Both the position numbers and the translations under genes were made by a program. Below the pieces are notes generated by a model. The model was given only the letters and a program-made list of their open reading frames with translations. It searched no databases and had not been told where the DNA came from. Source: Xanthomonas euvesicatoria pv. euvesicatoria (GTDB taxonomy: Bacteria; Pseudomonadota; Gammaproteobacteria; Xanthomonadales; Xanthomonadaceae). Taken from it: a DNA stretch of 64,000 nucleotides. The DNA lies in the NCBI RefSeq assembly GCF_020880415.1, contig NZ_JAJIUJ010000103.1, forward strand, positions 124,001 through 188,000, read 5' to 3'. Positions 41,207 through 50,760 of the stretch are shown in pieces (within the stretch, counting starts at the first letter, position 1; each line of letters starts with the position of its first letter).

Positions 41207-41363
41207 ACGCTTGCCGCTTTCAGCGCAGCCAACAGAACCTGGGACGCCGTCACCGGTAGCCGTGGACGGCACGCAGGAACTTCAGCTTACACGTGGTCCC
41301 TGCTGATTCCGCGCACCGGCCTGCACTCGCCTTGCGGCGGCGCAGGCGTGTGGTGTGCTGTCC

Positions 41364-41804
41364 TTACTTCACCACGCGAAGATGCGGGCGCTTGCCACCG
41401 CTGGACGGTTCGTCCGGCGTCGGCGCACTCGGTGGGGGCGAGCCCGGATCCGGCGGCTCGCTGTTGGTGCCGGGGATGTCGTCCGGCAGCGCCATGCCCT
41501 GCCCGGTTTCGCGCGCATAGACCGCCAGTACGGCGGCCATCGGCACCATCACCGGGTGGCTCACGCCACCGAAGCGCGCGGTAAAGCTCACGCTTTCGTT
41601 GTCCACCTGCAGGCCGACCACGGCACGCTCGGCGATATTCAACACGACGCGACCGTCCTTGACGGCACTGGCAGGCACCTGCACACCGGGCAGGCCGGCA
41701 TCCACCAAAACGTGCGGCGTCATGCCGTTGTCGTTGATCCATTCGACCAAGGCCCGCAACAGGTACGGGCGATGGCTGGTCATGCGGGGGAAATCTTCGC
41801 TCAT
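41364..41804 (-). CDS. sspB: ClpXP protease specificity-enhancing factor SspB
   Basis: 146 residues. Conserved N-terminal SspB fold: RPYLLRALVEWINDNGMTPHVLVDA, VLNIAERAVVGLQVDNESVSFTARFGG. The C-terminal tail is Pro/Gly/Ser-rich and ends KRPHLRVVK, the ClpX-binding XB motif of SspB. It delivers ssrA-tagged proteins to ClpXP. It follows sspA by 78 bp in the same direction, the usual sspAB order. Confidence 0.96.
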   Translation of the reverse strand: MSEDFPRMTSHRPYLLRALVEWINDNGMTPHVLVDAGLPGVQVPASAVKDGRVVLNIAERAVVGLQVDNESVSFTARFGGVSHPVMVPMAAVLAVYARETGQGMALPDDIPGTNSEPPDPGSPPPSAPTPDEPSSGGKRPHLRVVK

Positions 41805-41882
41805 TGCGTCATTTTACCCGCACATGGCCCGTCGCGGCGGCCACGCGATCGGAAGTCGGTCTGTTGGCATACAGCCGTCGCA

Positions 41883-42518
41883 TCAGCCCGGCAGATCGCG
41901 CAGCTTCTTTTCCTGATCGGTCAGGCTGCGGATAAAGCCCGGGTTGCGGAAGATCCGGTTGCCGTAATCCTCGATCGCCTTACCGTCCTTGGGCAGGCTG
42001 ATTTCCAACGCGTCCAGTCGCCAGATGATCGGCGCCATCGCGCAATCGGCCAGACTCATTTCCGGATTGAGGAAGAATTTGCTGGCCTTGAACAACGGCA
42101 CCGAGGCGGTAAGCAGTTCTTTCAGACGCTTGCGGCCGGCCTCGGCCTGCGTCTTGTTGCCGAGCTGGATCGCCTGCACTTGCGGCACCCAGTCATGCTC
42201 GATGCGCAACATCGCCAGGCGCAGACGCGCGCGCGAAAGCGGGTCGACCGGCATCAGCGGCGGATGCGGATAGCGCTCGTCCAGGTATTCGCTGACCACC
42301 GAGGCGGCGTACAGCACCAGGTCGCGTTCGACCAGCGTCGGCACCGAATGATAGGGATTGAGATCGATCAGATCTTCGGGAGGATTTTGCGGGTCGACCG
42401 GCACCAGGTCGTAGGTCACCCCTTTCGCCGCCAGGACCAGACGGACCCGGTGGCACAACACGTCGTCGTTGGACGAAAACAAAGTCAAGGTATTCCGCAT
42501 ACGCACACTCGTCGCCAT
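41883..42518 (-). CDS. sspA: Stringent starvation protein A
   Basis: 211 residues with a GST fold: thioredoxin-like N-terminal domain (LFSSNDDVLCHRVRLVLAAKGV, PYHSVPTLVERDLVLYAASVVSEYLDERYPHPPL) and a helical C-terminal domain. The PHPPL segment is the conserved surface patch by which SspA contacts RNA polymerase. It affects stationary-phase transcription and H-NS levels in enterics. It sits between petABC and sspB, 409 bp after petC. Confidence 0.95.
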   Translation of the reverse strand: MATSVRMRNTLTLFSSNDDVLCHRVRLVLAAKGVTYDLVPVDPQNPPEDLIDLNPYHSVPTLVERDLVLYAASVVSEYLDERYPHPPLMPVDPLSRARLRLAMLRIEHDWVPQVQAIQLGNKTQAEAGRKRLKELLTASVPLFKASKFFLNPEMSLADCAMAPIIWRLDALEISLPKDGKAIEDYGNRIFRNPGFIRSLTDQEKKLRDLPG

Positions 42519-42927
42519 TCAAGGCTCTCCGACGACCGGAATCCGCCGGCCGCATCGGCGCGGCCGGCCCAACGCCGACAGTCACCACGGTCTATCGAGT
42601 GTGCAATCACGTCACGCAAAAGCCAAGAGTGATAGGGCTTATTAATGTTCCGATAAGCCAGCTGCTGCGCTGCTCCCGCGGGACCGCAGGAGATGTGGGC
42701 GCTGCAACCCTGTTGCAGGGATCTACGCTGACGGCCCCGATCGACATGCTGTTCGCTTGCCAACCATCAGCCCGCCCCCTCTCCGCACGGGAGGTGGGGG
42801 CTAGCGCTTTCTGTTGGGAGCGCCCGCAAGGCTCGGCGACAAATAGAGGTATCCCAAGCACCTGCGATACCTGCCTGCCCTGCACTGCATTGTTCGCTCC
42901 CGCAGCCGATGACGGCCTACGCAGCGT
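42519..42927. other. petC-sspA intergenic region
   Basis: 409 bp without a supported gene. It should contain the petABC terminator and the sspAB promoter. Near 42769-42806, GCCCGCCCCCTC and GGAGGTGGGGGCT form an imperfect stem on the transcript of petC, a plausible termination or stability hairpin. No other structure was identified. Confidence 0.4.
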
Positions 42928-43686
42928 TCAGTGCACGTCCTTCCAGTATTCCTTCTTCAACAAATAAGCGATGAAGGTGAGCAGCGCCAGGAACAGGACC
43001 ACCCATACGCCCATGCTTTGGCGCTTCAATGCGGCCGGCTCGCCGGCATACTCGAGGAAGTTGGCGATATCGCGCACGGTCTGGTCGAATTCCACCGGTG
43101 TTTGACGCCCTGGCTGCCCAAGCTTCAATGCCTCTACCGGCTTGTCGCCGGTGGCCTTGTCGGCCGGGCCGAATTGCGCCTGCTGCAGGCCTTGCAACTC
43201 CCATAGCGGGTTGGGCATGGAGGCGTTCGGAAACAGCTTGTTGTTCCAGCCCAGCGGGCGTGTCTGGTCCAGATAGAACGACTTGAGATAGGTGTAGACC
43301 CAGTCCGTACCGCGCACGCGTGCAATCAAGGTCAGATCCGGCGGCGCCTTGCCGAACCACTTGGTCGCCGCGTCGTGCGGCATGGTGCCTTCGATATGTT
43401 CGCCGACTTTGGCGCCGGTGAAGTTGAGATTGGTCATGACCTCCTCTTCGCTCAGGCCCAAATCGCTGGCCATGCGCGAATAGCGCAGGTACTTCAACGA
43501 ATGGCAGCCGGAGCAGTAGTTCATGAACAACTGCGCACCACGTTGCAGCGATGCGCGATCGCTCAGGTCATTACCTGCTTGCGGCACCGCCCCGCCTTCG
43601 GCCGCCATTGCACCACCAGCGATTACCAGGCCGCAGAGCAAGGCGACCACGCGCGACTTCCGTGACGTCACGTTGGAATTAGTCAT
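42928..43686 (-). CDS. petC: Cytochrome c1 of the bc1 complex
   Basis: 252 residues. Signal peptide ending AGGAMAAEG, haem-binding CSGCHSLKYLRYSRMA (about residue 58), the Met ligand region around NKLFPNASMPNPLWEL, and a C-terminal membrane anchor (WVVLFLALLTFIAYLLKKEYW). Third gene of petABC; its ATG overlaps the end of petB by 8 bp. Confidence 0.97.
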   Translation of the reverse strand: MTNSNVTSRKSRVVALLCGLVIAGGAMAAEGGAVPQAGNDLSDRASLQRGAQLFMNYCSGCHSLKYLRYSRMASDLGLSEEEVMTNLNFTGAKVGEHIEGTMPHDAATKWFGKAPPDLTLIARVRGTDWVYTYLKSFYLDQTRPLGWNNKLFPNASMPNPLWELQGLQQAQFGPADKATGDKPVEALKLGQPGRQTPVEFDQTVRDIANFLEYAGEPAALKRQSMGVWVVLFLALLTFIAYLLKKEYWKDVH

Positions 43687-44938
43687 GGGTCGTCACCCGC
43701 TCCGGAACCGGCTTGGTCTTGTCCAGCCGCGTCCACACCGGCATGGTGATGAAGAAGGCGAAGTACAGGAAGGTCAGCACGCGCCCGACATAGGTCTCGT
43801 GCGCGTCCGTGCCGGGGCCGGAACCGATCACGCCCAGCCAGACGAAGCACACCACCAGCACGCCCAACGCCAGCTTGGAAATCCAGCCGCGGTAGCGCAC
43901 CGAGCGCACCCTGGCGCGATCCAGCCAGGGCACCAGGAACAGGATCGCGATGGCCGAGAACATCACCAGCACCCCGCCCAGCTTGTTGGGCACCACGCGC
44001 AACATGGCGTAGTACGGCGTGTAGTACCACACCGGCTTGATGTGCTCCGGCGTCACCAGCCGGTTGGCTTCGGTGAAGTTGTCGTGCTCCAGGAACAGGC
44101 CGCCGAACGCCGGCGCGAAGAAGATGATGAAGGCAGCGATCAACAGCAGGAATCCAACGCCGACCAGGTCCTTGACCGTGTAATACGGATGAAACGGAAT
44201 GCCGTCGGCCGGCTTGTGCGCATCCCAGCGATTGCCCTTTGGACCTTTCTTGATGTCCACCCCGTCCGGGTTATTGGAACCCACTTCGTGCAGCGCACCG
44301 ATGTGCAGCACGATCAACAGCAGCAACACCAATGGCAGTGCGATCACGTGCAAGGCGAAGAAGCGATTGAGCGTGGCATCGCCGGGCAGGTAGTCGCCCA
44401 TGATCCATTCGGTCAGCCCATTGCCGATCACCGGAATGGCGCCAAACAGCGAGATGATCACCTTCGCGCCCCAGAACGACATCTGCCCCCACGGCAACAC
44501 GTAGCCCATGAAGGCTTCGGCCATCAGCACCAGGTAGATCAGCATGCCGAGAATCCACACCAGCTCGCGCGGCTTCTGGTAACTGCCGTACATCAAGCCG
44601 CGGAACATGTGCAGATACACCACGATGAAGAACAGCGAGGCACCGGTGCTGTGCATGTAGCGGATCAGCCAGCCCCACTCCACGTCGCGCATGATGTATT
44701 CGATCGAAGCGAATGCATCGGCGGCGCTGGTCTTGTAGTGCATCGTCAGGAAGATGCCGGTGACGATCTGGTTGACCAGCACCACGATGGCCAGCGAGCC
44801 AAAGTAGTACCAGAGGTTGAAGTTCTTCGGCGCGTAGTACTCGCTGATGTGCTTGCGGTACATGGGCATCAGCCCGGGCGCGCGCTCGTTGACCCAATCG
44901 AACACGCCGTTGGCGGTACGGACCAGAACATTGCTCAT
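43679..44938 (-). CDS. petB: Cytochrome b of the bc1 complex
   Basis: 419 residues with eight or nine membrane helices. Four haem-ligand His are visible in two pairs around MHYKTSAADAFASIEYI/HSTGASLFFIVVYLHMFRG and RFFALHVIALPLVLLLLIVLHIGAL. The PEWY quinol-oxidation motif appears as PVWY (HIKPVWYYTPYYAMLR), an unusual but conservative variant. Its ATG shares one base with the petA stop (TGATG). Confidence 0.96.
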   Translation of the reverse strand: MSNVLVRTANGVFDWVNERAPGLMPMYRKHISEYYAPKNFNLWYYFGSLAIVVLVNQIVTGIFLTMHYKTSAADAFASIEYIMRDVEWGWLIRYMHSTGASLFFIVVYLHMFRGLMYGSYQKPRELVWILGMLIYLVLMAEAFMGYVLPWGQMSFWGAKVIISLFGAIPVIGNGLTEWIMGDYLPGDATLNRFFALHVIALPLVLLLLIVLHIGALHEVGSNNPDGVDIKKGPKGNRWDAHKPADGIPFHPYYTVKDLVGVGFLLLIAAFIIFFAPAFGGLFLEHDNFTEANRLVTPEHIKPVWYYTPYYAMLRVVPNKLGGVLVMFSAIAILFLVPWLDRARVRSVRYRGWISKLALGVLVVCFVWLGVIGSGPGTDAHETYVGRVLTFLYFAFFITMPVWTRLDKTKPVPERVTTHD

Positions 44939-45582
44939 CAGGCAGCCCCCGTGGTTTTGGCCGACGCACCGGCATCGTCAGGATCGACGCCGATCACCAA
45001 GGTGTTGTCGTCCACGTAGTGGTGTGGGGGCACCAGCAGATTGATCGGTGCCGGCACGCCGTCGAAGACGCGGCCGGACATGTCGAAGCGCGACTTGTGG
45101 CAAGGGCAGAAGTAACCGCCCTTCCACTGCGGGTCGTAAGGCTCGGGGCGGATTTCGGCGACCATCTCCGGCGAACAACCCAGATGCGTACAAAGCCCCA
45201 CCAGCACCGAAATGTCGGACTTGATCGAGCGATATTCCGGGTTTTTCAGCACGTACTCCGGCTGCTGATCCTTGTTCTCGGACTTGGGGTCCTTGAGCCG
45301 GTCGTCCAGCGACGGGAGTGCGTCGAGCATGGCCTTGGAGCGCTTGACGATCCAGATTGGCTGACCGCGCCATTCAAGGACCATGCGCTGGCCTTCCTGC
45401 AAGGCGCTGATGTCGGCGGTGACCGGTGCGCCAGCCAACTTGGCACGCGCACTGGGATTCCACGACTTCACGAACGGAACTGCAACGAATCCTGCTCCGA
45501 CCGCACCGACCACGGCCGTTGTCGCGGTTAAAAACCGACGACGCCCGATATCAGCAGGTGCGTTAACCCCATCGTTGGCCAT
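44938..45582 (-). CDS. petA: Rieske iron-sulfur subunit of the bc1 complex
   Basis: 214 residues. Tat-type N-terminus GRRRFLTATTAVVGAVGAGFVAVPFV, which also forms the membrane anchor. The 2Fe-2S site is CTHLGCSP (about 135) and CPCHKSRFD (about 158), both complete. First gene of petABC, whose product transfers electrons from quinol to cytochrome c. Confidence 0.97.
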   Translation of the reverse strand: MANDGVNAPADIGRRRFLTATTAVVGAVGAGFVAVPFVKSWNPSARAKLAGAPVTADISALQEGQRMVLEWRGQPIWIVKRSKAMLDALPSLDDRLKDPKSENKDQQPEYVLKNPEYRSIKSDISVLVGLCTHLGCSPEMVAEIRPEPYDPQWKGGYFCPCHKSRFDMSGRVFDGVPAPINLLVPPHHYVDDNTLVIGVDPDDAGASAKTTGAA

Positions 45583-46036
45583 CCGGCTCTCCGATCTTGA
45601 TTAGGTAGCGTGAGGCTGCCAACGGCTGGCGGGGGGTCCAGCCGCGATGAATCGACCGCAGTGTAGCGGAACGCTTAATGCACAGACAACGCAATGTACG
45701 CAGTCGGCCCTATGCGATGCAACGGCCCATGCAAGCGGCAGCCGCTCCGATGGAGTTCAACGCGCGTGGGAGACGGATGGCTGTGACGTAGTGCCCTTGC
45801 GTGGGCTGCAACGGCAATGCGCGCGTGCGGTGGATGCGTGGATATGGTGCAAGCGCAGCAATACGCTCGTTCGCGACTGGCTATGGGCGCTGCAACCGAT
45901 GTTGCGGAGACCGAAGCACTTGCCCCACCGCACTCGGCGCAGCGCCGTGGCAAAGATTCCCAAGAGCAGCGACCAAGACGTCAAGGAGGGGGCCGGGAAT
46001 GGATCGCGCAGACGCCGCGCTGCTTATGACATGCCA
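45583..46036. other. Region upstream of petA without a gene
   Basis: About 450 bp. It must hold the pet promoter, read leftward; no unambiguous -35/-10 pair was picked. Small open frames on both strands have no recognisable product or ribosome site. It ends at repeat copy C. Confidence 0.4.
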
Positions 46037-46090
46037 GGAGCACCGGCCGCGCCCGCCGGGCGGCTGCGCGGTCGTTTTGCCAGCCGCTTC
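46037..46090 (-). repeat. Palindromic repeat, copy C (half)
   Basis: On the minus strand, directly after the transglycosylase TGA: AAGCGGCTGGCAAAACGAC, CGCGCAGCCGCCCGGCGGGC, GCGGCCGGTGCT. This is the first arm and start of the centre of the repeat; the other arm is not recognisable beyond 46037. The stop codon overlaps the repeat's first base. Confidence 0.7.
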
Positions 46091-47072
46091 AGTTGGCTGC
46101 TGTGGCCTGGCCACGATAGCGGCCGGCCAATACGCCCACGCGTTGCACGTAGCGCTGGGTTTCGCTATACGGCGGTACGCCGCCGTAACGGTCGACTGCG
46201 CCCTCGCCGGCGTTGTAGCCGGCAGCGGCCAGGGTGAGGTCGCCATTGAAGCGTTTCAGCAGCCAGGACAGATACTGCACGCCGCCACGAATATTTTGCG
46301 TTGCATCATAGGCATCGCTGACGCCGAAGCGGCGCGCGGTGCCCGGCATCAACTGCATCAGGCCTTGCGCGCCGGCACGGCTGAGCGCGAGCGGGTTGTA
46401 GGCCGACTCGGCGTGGATGATCGCGCGCACGATCGATTCTTCCACCCCGAACTCGCGCGCCGCCGCTGCGATTTCCTGCTGATAGGCGTTGGTGTTGAGC
46501 CGGATCGCACCAAAATTGACCCCGGGCTTGGCACCGCAGGCGTAGCAGGTTTCGATAAAGCTGTAATGGATGGTGCGCAGGCCTTCGATGCTGGCGACCT
46601 GGCGCGGCCGGGCGCTGGTGTAGTGGCGCACGCCGTCCTTCATATAAGAGTACACCTGCCCGCTGACGACCCGGCGCGGATTGGTTGCTGCTGCCGCTGG
46701 CGGTGTGACGACCGAGACGGACGACTCCGGCAAGGCACGCGGAGCCGGCGCCGAAGCGACCTCGGCAGCGTGCCGCGGCGGCTGGCTGACTGGCTGGCTG
46801 ATAATGGTGGCCGGCGCGCCGCTGTCGACATTGGCCATGCGGGGCGCGGGGCTGACGGCCAGACGCCCGGCCGAGGGAGATGACGGCAGGCGGCGGGCCG
46901 CACGATCGGGGGTATAGCTGCTGATGACGCTGCAGGTGGAGCCGCTCTGACGCTTGCTCAGGTAACTGGTGATACCGTCAGCGCCGACGCACTTGTACAG
47001 CGTGCCGGCGCTGACCGGCGCAGCCGACAACGTGACGAGCATCAGCCCCAGCAATCTTGACATCCCCTTCAT
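46089..47072 (-). CDS. Lytic transglycosylase with DUF4124 domain
   Basis: 327 residues. Signal peptide (LLGLMLVTLSAAPVSAG), DUF4124-like segment GTLYKCVGADGITSYLSKR (22-41), a low-complexity Ala/Pro/Ser region (about 60-140), then an SLT domain: ESIVRAIIHAESAYNPLALS (catalytic Glu in HAES), RAGAQGLMQLMPGTARRFGV, AAAGYNAGEGAVDRYGG. It cleaves glycan strands in the periplasm. Its stop codon abuts repeat copy C. Confidence 0.93.
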   Translation of the reverse strand: MKGMSRLLGLMLVTLSAAPVSAGTLYKCVGADGITSYLSKRQSGSTCSVISSYTPDRAARRLPSSPSAGRLAVSPAPRMANVDSGAPATIISQPVSQPPRHAAEVASAPAPRALPESSVSVVTPPAAAATNPRRVVSGQVYSYMKDGVRHYTSARPRQVASIEGLRTIHYSFIETCYACGAKPGVNFGAIRLNTNAYQQEIAAAAREFGVEESIVRAIIHAESAYNPLALSRAGAQGLMQLMPGTARRFGVSDAYDATQNIRGGVQYLSWLLKRFNGDLTLAAAGYNAGEGAVDRYGGVPPYSETQRYVQRVGVLAGRYRGQATAAN

Positions 47073-47126
47073 GTGCGGAGTGTCCCAGCTTGCCCAGGGC
47101 TTGCCAAGTGTCGGCCAGCGTCTGGA

Positions 47127-47266
47127 GCAGCCCGCAAGGTGCCCGCGCCGCGGCCAGGCGTGCGGGACCGGTGCTCGAAATCCTCAAATACCCATCCCGC
47201 ACTCCCGATGACGCGTTCGCCGCCGCCCACCTGACGACCACGCGCGATGGCCTGTTGGCCGCCTCA
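47127..47266 (-). repeat. Palindromic repeat, copy D (degenerate)
   Basis: On the minus strand it begins at the stop codon of the WYL regulator, TGAGGCGGCCAACAGGCC, and further on carries the centre GAGGATTTCGAGCACCGGTC and the far arm around 47127-47165. Degenerate, but the order and spacing match the family. Confidence 0.6.
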
Positions 47267-48229
47267 CTGGGGCAGCCGGTCCAGCTGCGTGCGCAACGTG
47301 TCCAGCGCCTGCGTCAAGGTGTGGCGGGCTTGGGCCGGCGCAATCGCGTCGAACGGCAGGTCCAGCAACAACAGGTTGGCCGCCAGCGCAGGCATGCTCG
47401 GGGCGCCAAGACCCAGCCAGCAATGTGCGGGACCATCGGCCTGCAAGGCACCCAGCCAGGGCGGGATGCGCGCTGCCAATGCCTCGACCGTGCCGGCCAG
47501 ACGCACCCGCGCCCGGCACGGAAACGGCGCTTCGCCGATCGCCTTGCGCAATAGCTGTAGCGGCTCTTCGGGCAATGCGCGGGGGGCGAACCGCGCGCCG
47601 GTGGCGACCGCCTGATCGATCCGGTCCGCGCGCAGGCTGCGCCAGTCCTGGCGTTCGCAGTCCCAGACCAACAGGTACCAGCGCCGCCCGTAGTTCACCA
47701 GCAGCGCCGGCTCGACGCTGCGGGTGATGGCCGTACCCGAATGGCGCCGATAGTCCAGCCGCAGCGTGGCCCGGTCGCGGCAGGCGGCAGCCAACTGGGC
47801 AAGCAGGCCCGCATCGACCAGCGATTCCGTTTCGGAAGCCGGCATGCTGGCCATGGCGGCATGCGCGGCACTGGCGCGCTGGCCGCTGCGGCGCGGCAGC
47901 AGGGGATCCAGCTTGGCCATCAGGCGTGCCGCCGCGGCGTCCATCCCGCGCACCGCTGGCGCGGCGGCGCGCAAAGCGACCGCCACGGTCAGCGCCTCGT
48001 CTTCTTCCAACAACAGCGGCAATGCCGCACCGCCCTGCCCCAGCCGGTAGCCGCCGCCGCTGCCGGGCGCTGCATGCACCGGATAACCCGCTTCGCGCAG
48101 GCGCTCGATATCGCGCCGCAGGCTGCGCGGATGGATGTCCAAACGTTCTGCCAGCGCCACACCGGACCAACTCCGGCCACCTTGCAGCAGGGAAAGCAGA
48201 CGCAACAGGCGAGCAGCGGTGGAAGCCAT
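47264..48229 (-). CDS. WYL-domain transcriptional regulator (YafY-like)
   Basis: 321 residues from MASTAARLLRLLSLLQGG; the open frame extends 35 codons upstream into the operator and is rejected. N-terminal HTH_11 (residues 3-58, GVALAERLDIHPRSLRRDIERLREAGYPV), then AAPGSGGGYRLGQG, and a WYL domain (about 145-225) with VEPALLVNYGRRWYLLVWDCERQDWRSLRADRI, where WYL appears as W-Y-L. C-terminal extension for effector sensing. It is divergent from a glutathione-transferase gene with a strong palindromic operator between, so it very likely regulates itself and that gene. Confidence 0.93.
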   Translation of the reverse strand: MASTAARLLRLLSLLQGGRSWSGVALAERLDIHPRSLRRDIERLREAGYPVHAAPGSGGGYRLGQGGAALPLLLEEDEALTVAVALRAAAPAVRGMDAAAARLMAKLDPLLPRRSGQRASAAHAAMASMPASETESLVDAGLLAQLAAACRDRATLRLDYRRHSGTAITRSVEPALLVNYGRRWYLLVWDCERQDWRSLRADRIDQAVATGARFAPRALPEEPLQLLRKAIGEAPFPCRARVRLAGTVEALAARIPPWLGALQADGPAHCWLGLGAPSMPALAANLLLLDLPFDAIAPAQARHTLTQALDTLRTQLDRLPQ

Positions 48230-48241
48230 CGCGCCACCGTA

Positions 48242-48264
48242 TTGCGGACAGAAACTGTCCGCAA
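48242..48264. promoter_or_regulatory. Perfect palindromic operator between WYL regulator and gst
   Basis: TTGCGGACAG, spacer AAA, CTGTCCGCAA: 10-bp perfect inverted repeat. It lies 13 bp upstream of the WYL start and 70 bp upstream of gst. A further half-site GGTCCGTAA follows at 48267-48275. GGACA-N5-TGTCC-type palindromes are typical in front of YafY/WYL regulators. Confidence 0.75.
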
Positions 48265-48333
48265 GTGGTCCGTAAGATCGCGATACCCGCCATCCCCACT
48301 CGCATCGCCGCCGCAGCCACCCTGGAGACCGCA

Positions 48334-48978
48334 ATGTCCGACGACCGCCACGTCACCCTGTTCCACAACCCCCGCTCTCGCTCGCGGGGGGTCCTGGTCT
48401 TGCTGGAAGAATTGGGCGCACGCTACAGCCTGCAGCCCATCGATCTGGAAAAGGAGCAGCAGCGCATGCCGGAATTCCTTGCGATCAACCCGATGGGCAA
48501 GATACCGACCATCGTCCACGGCACCAGCGTGGTCACCGAGCAGGGCGCCATCTATCAGTACCTGGCCGAGCTATATCCGGAAGCCGGCCTGTCACCGGCG
48601 CCGGGCGATGCCGATCGTGGCGCCTACCTGCGCTGGCTTGCGTTCTACGGCTCGGCCTTCGAACCGGCGATCATCGATCTTGCGCTCAAGCGTAGCGCCC
48701 CGCCGCGCTCGCTCTCGCCTTATGCCGACGCCGACACGGTGCTGCAGGTGGTTGATGCGCAGCTGGCCAAGGGCGATTACCTGCTGGGCGAGCGCTGCAG
48801 TGCGGCCGATGTGCTGTGGGGCGGCGCCTTGGCGTGGATGGTGGAGTTTGGCCTGATCGACCCGCCCGCCCCGACCCGCGCCTATATCGCCCGGATGGCC
48901 GCGCGCCCGGCAGTGGCGCGCGCCGAAGCCGTCGACGCCGGGCGTGCGGCCGCGGACGGCGCCAGCGCAAGCGGGTAA
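48334..48978 (+). CDS. Glutathione S-transferase family protein
   Basis: 214 residues from the ATG after CTGGAGACCGCA; the longer frame upstream runs through the WYL gene. Thioredoxin-like domain: [53 protein letters not shown], the glutathione-binding block. The helical C-terminal domain carries [18 protein letters not shown]. Substrate unknown. Probably controlled by the divergent WYL regulator; 38 bp before miaB. Confidence 0.92.
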   Translation: MSDDRHVTLFHNPRSRSRGVLVLLEELGARYSLQPIDLEKEQQRMPEFLAINPMGKIPTIVHGTSVVTEQGAIYQYLAELYPEAGLSPAPGDADRGAYLRWLAFYGSAFEPAIIDLALKRSAPPRSLSPYADADTVLQVVDAQLAKGDYLLGERCSAADVLWGGALAWMVEFGLIDPPAPTRAYIARMAARPAVARAEAVDAGRAAADGASASG

Positions 48979-49016
48979 ACTGCGCGGCTCTCTTCTACCC
49001 GCCTGGAATAAGCGCC

Positions 49017-50471
49017 ATGCCCGGGACACCCGTTTCCGACCTGTCCGCGGCCGCTGCCGTGGACGCACCCGCCCTGTTGCCCTTGCCCGTCGCGCGCCCA
49101 TCGGCGCCTGCCGTGGTACGCGGCAAGCTCTATATCAAGACCCACGGATGCCAGATGAACGAGTACGACTCGGCCAAGATGGCCGACGTGCTTGCCGCTT
49201 CCGAAGGCCTGGAGCTGACCGACAACCCCGAGGAAGCGGATGTGGTGCTGGTCAACACCTGTTCCATTCGCGAAAAAGCCCAGGAAAAGGTCTTCAGCCA
49301 GCTGGGTCGCTGGAAGGCGCTCAAGGCCGGCGGCAAGCCGGTGATCATCGGCGTCGGCGGCTGCGTGGCGTCGCAGGAAGGCGAAGCCATCGTCAAGCGT
49401 GCGCCCTACGTGGACCTGGTGTTCGGCCCGCAGACCCTGCACCGGCTGCCGGAACTGATTCGCGCGCGACGCGAATCGGGCAAGTCGCAGGTGGACATCA
49501 GCTTCCCGGAAATCGAGAAGTTCGACCGTCTGCCCGAGCCGCGTGCCGAAGGTCCGTCGGCCTTCGTCTCGATCATGGAAGGCTGCTCCAAATACTGCTC
49601 GTTCTGCGTGGTGCCCTACACCCGTGGCGAAGAAGTCAGCCGGCCGTTCGAGGACGTGCTGGTGGAAGTGGCGCAATTGGCGGCGCAAGGCGTGCGCGAG
49701 ATCAACCTGCTCGGCCAGAACGTCAACGCGTACCGCGGTGCGTATGGCGCCGATGCCGGCGACGCCGCGCAGTACGCCGATCTGGGCCTGCTGATCCGCA
49801 CCATCGCGCAGATCGAAGGCATCGGCCGTATCCGCTTCACCACGTCGCATCCGCTGGAGTTTTCCGATTCGCTGGTGGATGCCTACCGCGATGTACCGCA
49901 GCTGGCCAACTACCTGCACCTGCCGGTGCAGGCCGGCAGCGACCGCATCCTGTCGGCGATGAAGCGTGGCTACACCGCGCTGGAATTCAAGTCGAAGATC
50001 CGCAAGCTGCGCGCAGTGCGCCCGGACATCTCGATCAGTTCGGACTTCATCGTCGGCTTCCCTGGCGAGACCGAAGCGGACTTCGAAAAGACCATGAAGC
50101 TGATCGAGGACGTGGGCTTCGACCAGAGCTTTTCGTTCGTGTATTCGCGCCGTCCCGGCACCCCGGCATCGGACCTGCAGGACGACACGCCGGAGGCGGT
50201 GAAGCAGGCGCGTCTTGCGCGTCTGCAGGCGCATATCAACGCGCACGCGGCGAGCATTTCGCAATCGATGGTGGGCAGCGTGCAACGCGTGCTGGTGGAA
50301 GGCCCCTCGCGGCGCGACCCGAACGAACTGACCGGCAAGAGCGAGAACATGCGCCCGGTGAATTTCCCAGGCAACCCGCGTTTGATCGGACAGTTCGTCG
50401 ATGTGTTGATCACCGAGGCGATGAGCAATTCGCTGCGTGGCCGGATTCAACTGGACGACAGCGCACAGTGA
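49017..50471 (+). CDS. miaB: tRNA-2-methylthio-N6-isopentenyladenosine synthase
   Basis: 484 residues from [16 protein letters not shown]; about 35 N-terminal residues precede the conserved start [20 protein letters not shown]-terminal UPF0004 domain with Cys at [20 protein letters not shown] and [11 protein letters not shown]. The radical SAM cluster is [15 protein letters not shown] (about 197-211). C-terminal TRAM domain (about 420-484). It methylthiolates A37 of tRNA. Starts the miaB-phoH-ybeY-corC region, as in E. coli. Confidence 0.97.
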   Translation: MPGTPVSDLSAAAAVDAPALLPLPVARPSAPAVVRGKLYIKTHGCQMNEYDSAKMADVLAASEGLELTDNPEEADVVLVNTCSIREKAQEKVFSQLGRWKALKAGGKPVIIGVGGCVASQEGEAIVKRAPYVDLVFGPQTLHRLPELIRARRESGKSQVDISFPEIEKFDRLPEPRAEGPSAFVSIMEGCSKYCSFCVVPYTRGEEVSRPFEDVLVEVAQLAAQGVREINLLGQNVNAYRGAYGADAGDAAQYADLGLLIRTIAQIEGIGRIRFTTSHPLEFSDSLVDAYRDVPQLANYLHLPVQAGSDRILSAMKRGYTALEFKSKIRKLRAVRPDISISSDFIVGFPGETEADFEKTMKLIEDVGFDQSFSFVYSRRPGTPASDLQDDTPEAVKQARLARLQAHINAHAASISQSMVGSVQRVLVEGPSRRDPNELTGKSENMRPVNFPGNPRLIGQFVDVLITEAMSNSLRGRIQLDDSAQ

Positions 50472-50599
50472 TGGCGCGCGGGCGCTGCGCAATGCGGCGC
50501 CCCTTCAAGCAAGGCGACCACGCGCCGAAGCGTCTCGCGGGAAATGGTCAAAATTTCACCACACATCCGTAGCGCCTTGCAGCGCAAGGCCTCGTCTTA

Positions 50600-50760
50600 C
50601 TTACCCACAGGCTTTGCCGAATTCGATCCACATCCTGTGTGGACAACCCTGTCGGTACTGGCGTTTTTTTCGCCACCAACCCGGCAAACCTTGCGCCAGT
50701 AAGCGCGGCGAGTTTTATCCACAGGTTAGTGATGCGTGACTCCACAGCGGTTGTGGAAAA
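50600..50760. other. Cluster of DnaA-box-like sites between miaB and phoH
   Basis: Within the 423-bp gap 50472-50894 lie TTACCCACA (50600-50608, one mismatch to TTATCCACA), TGTGGACAA (50638-50646, reverse, one mismatch), TTATCCACA (50715-50723, exact) and TGTGGAAAA (50752-50760, reverse, one mismatch). A weaker site, GATCCACA, lies near 50624 and pairs with TGTGGA as TCCACA-N5-TGTGGA. A T7 run is at about 50664-50670. No gene is evident in the gap; the phoH promoter must be here. Confidence 0.55.

Noticed and set aside
45881-46246. Open frame containing QPPGGRGRC, as in repeat-derived N-termini
   Set aside because: It only reads through repeat copy C into antisense or out-of-frame sequence of the transglycosylase gene end; no gene is supported.
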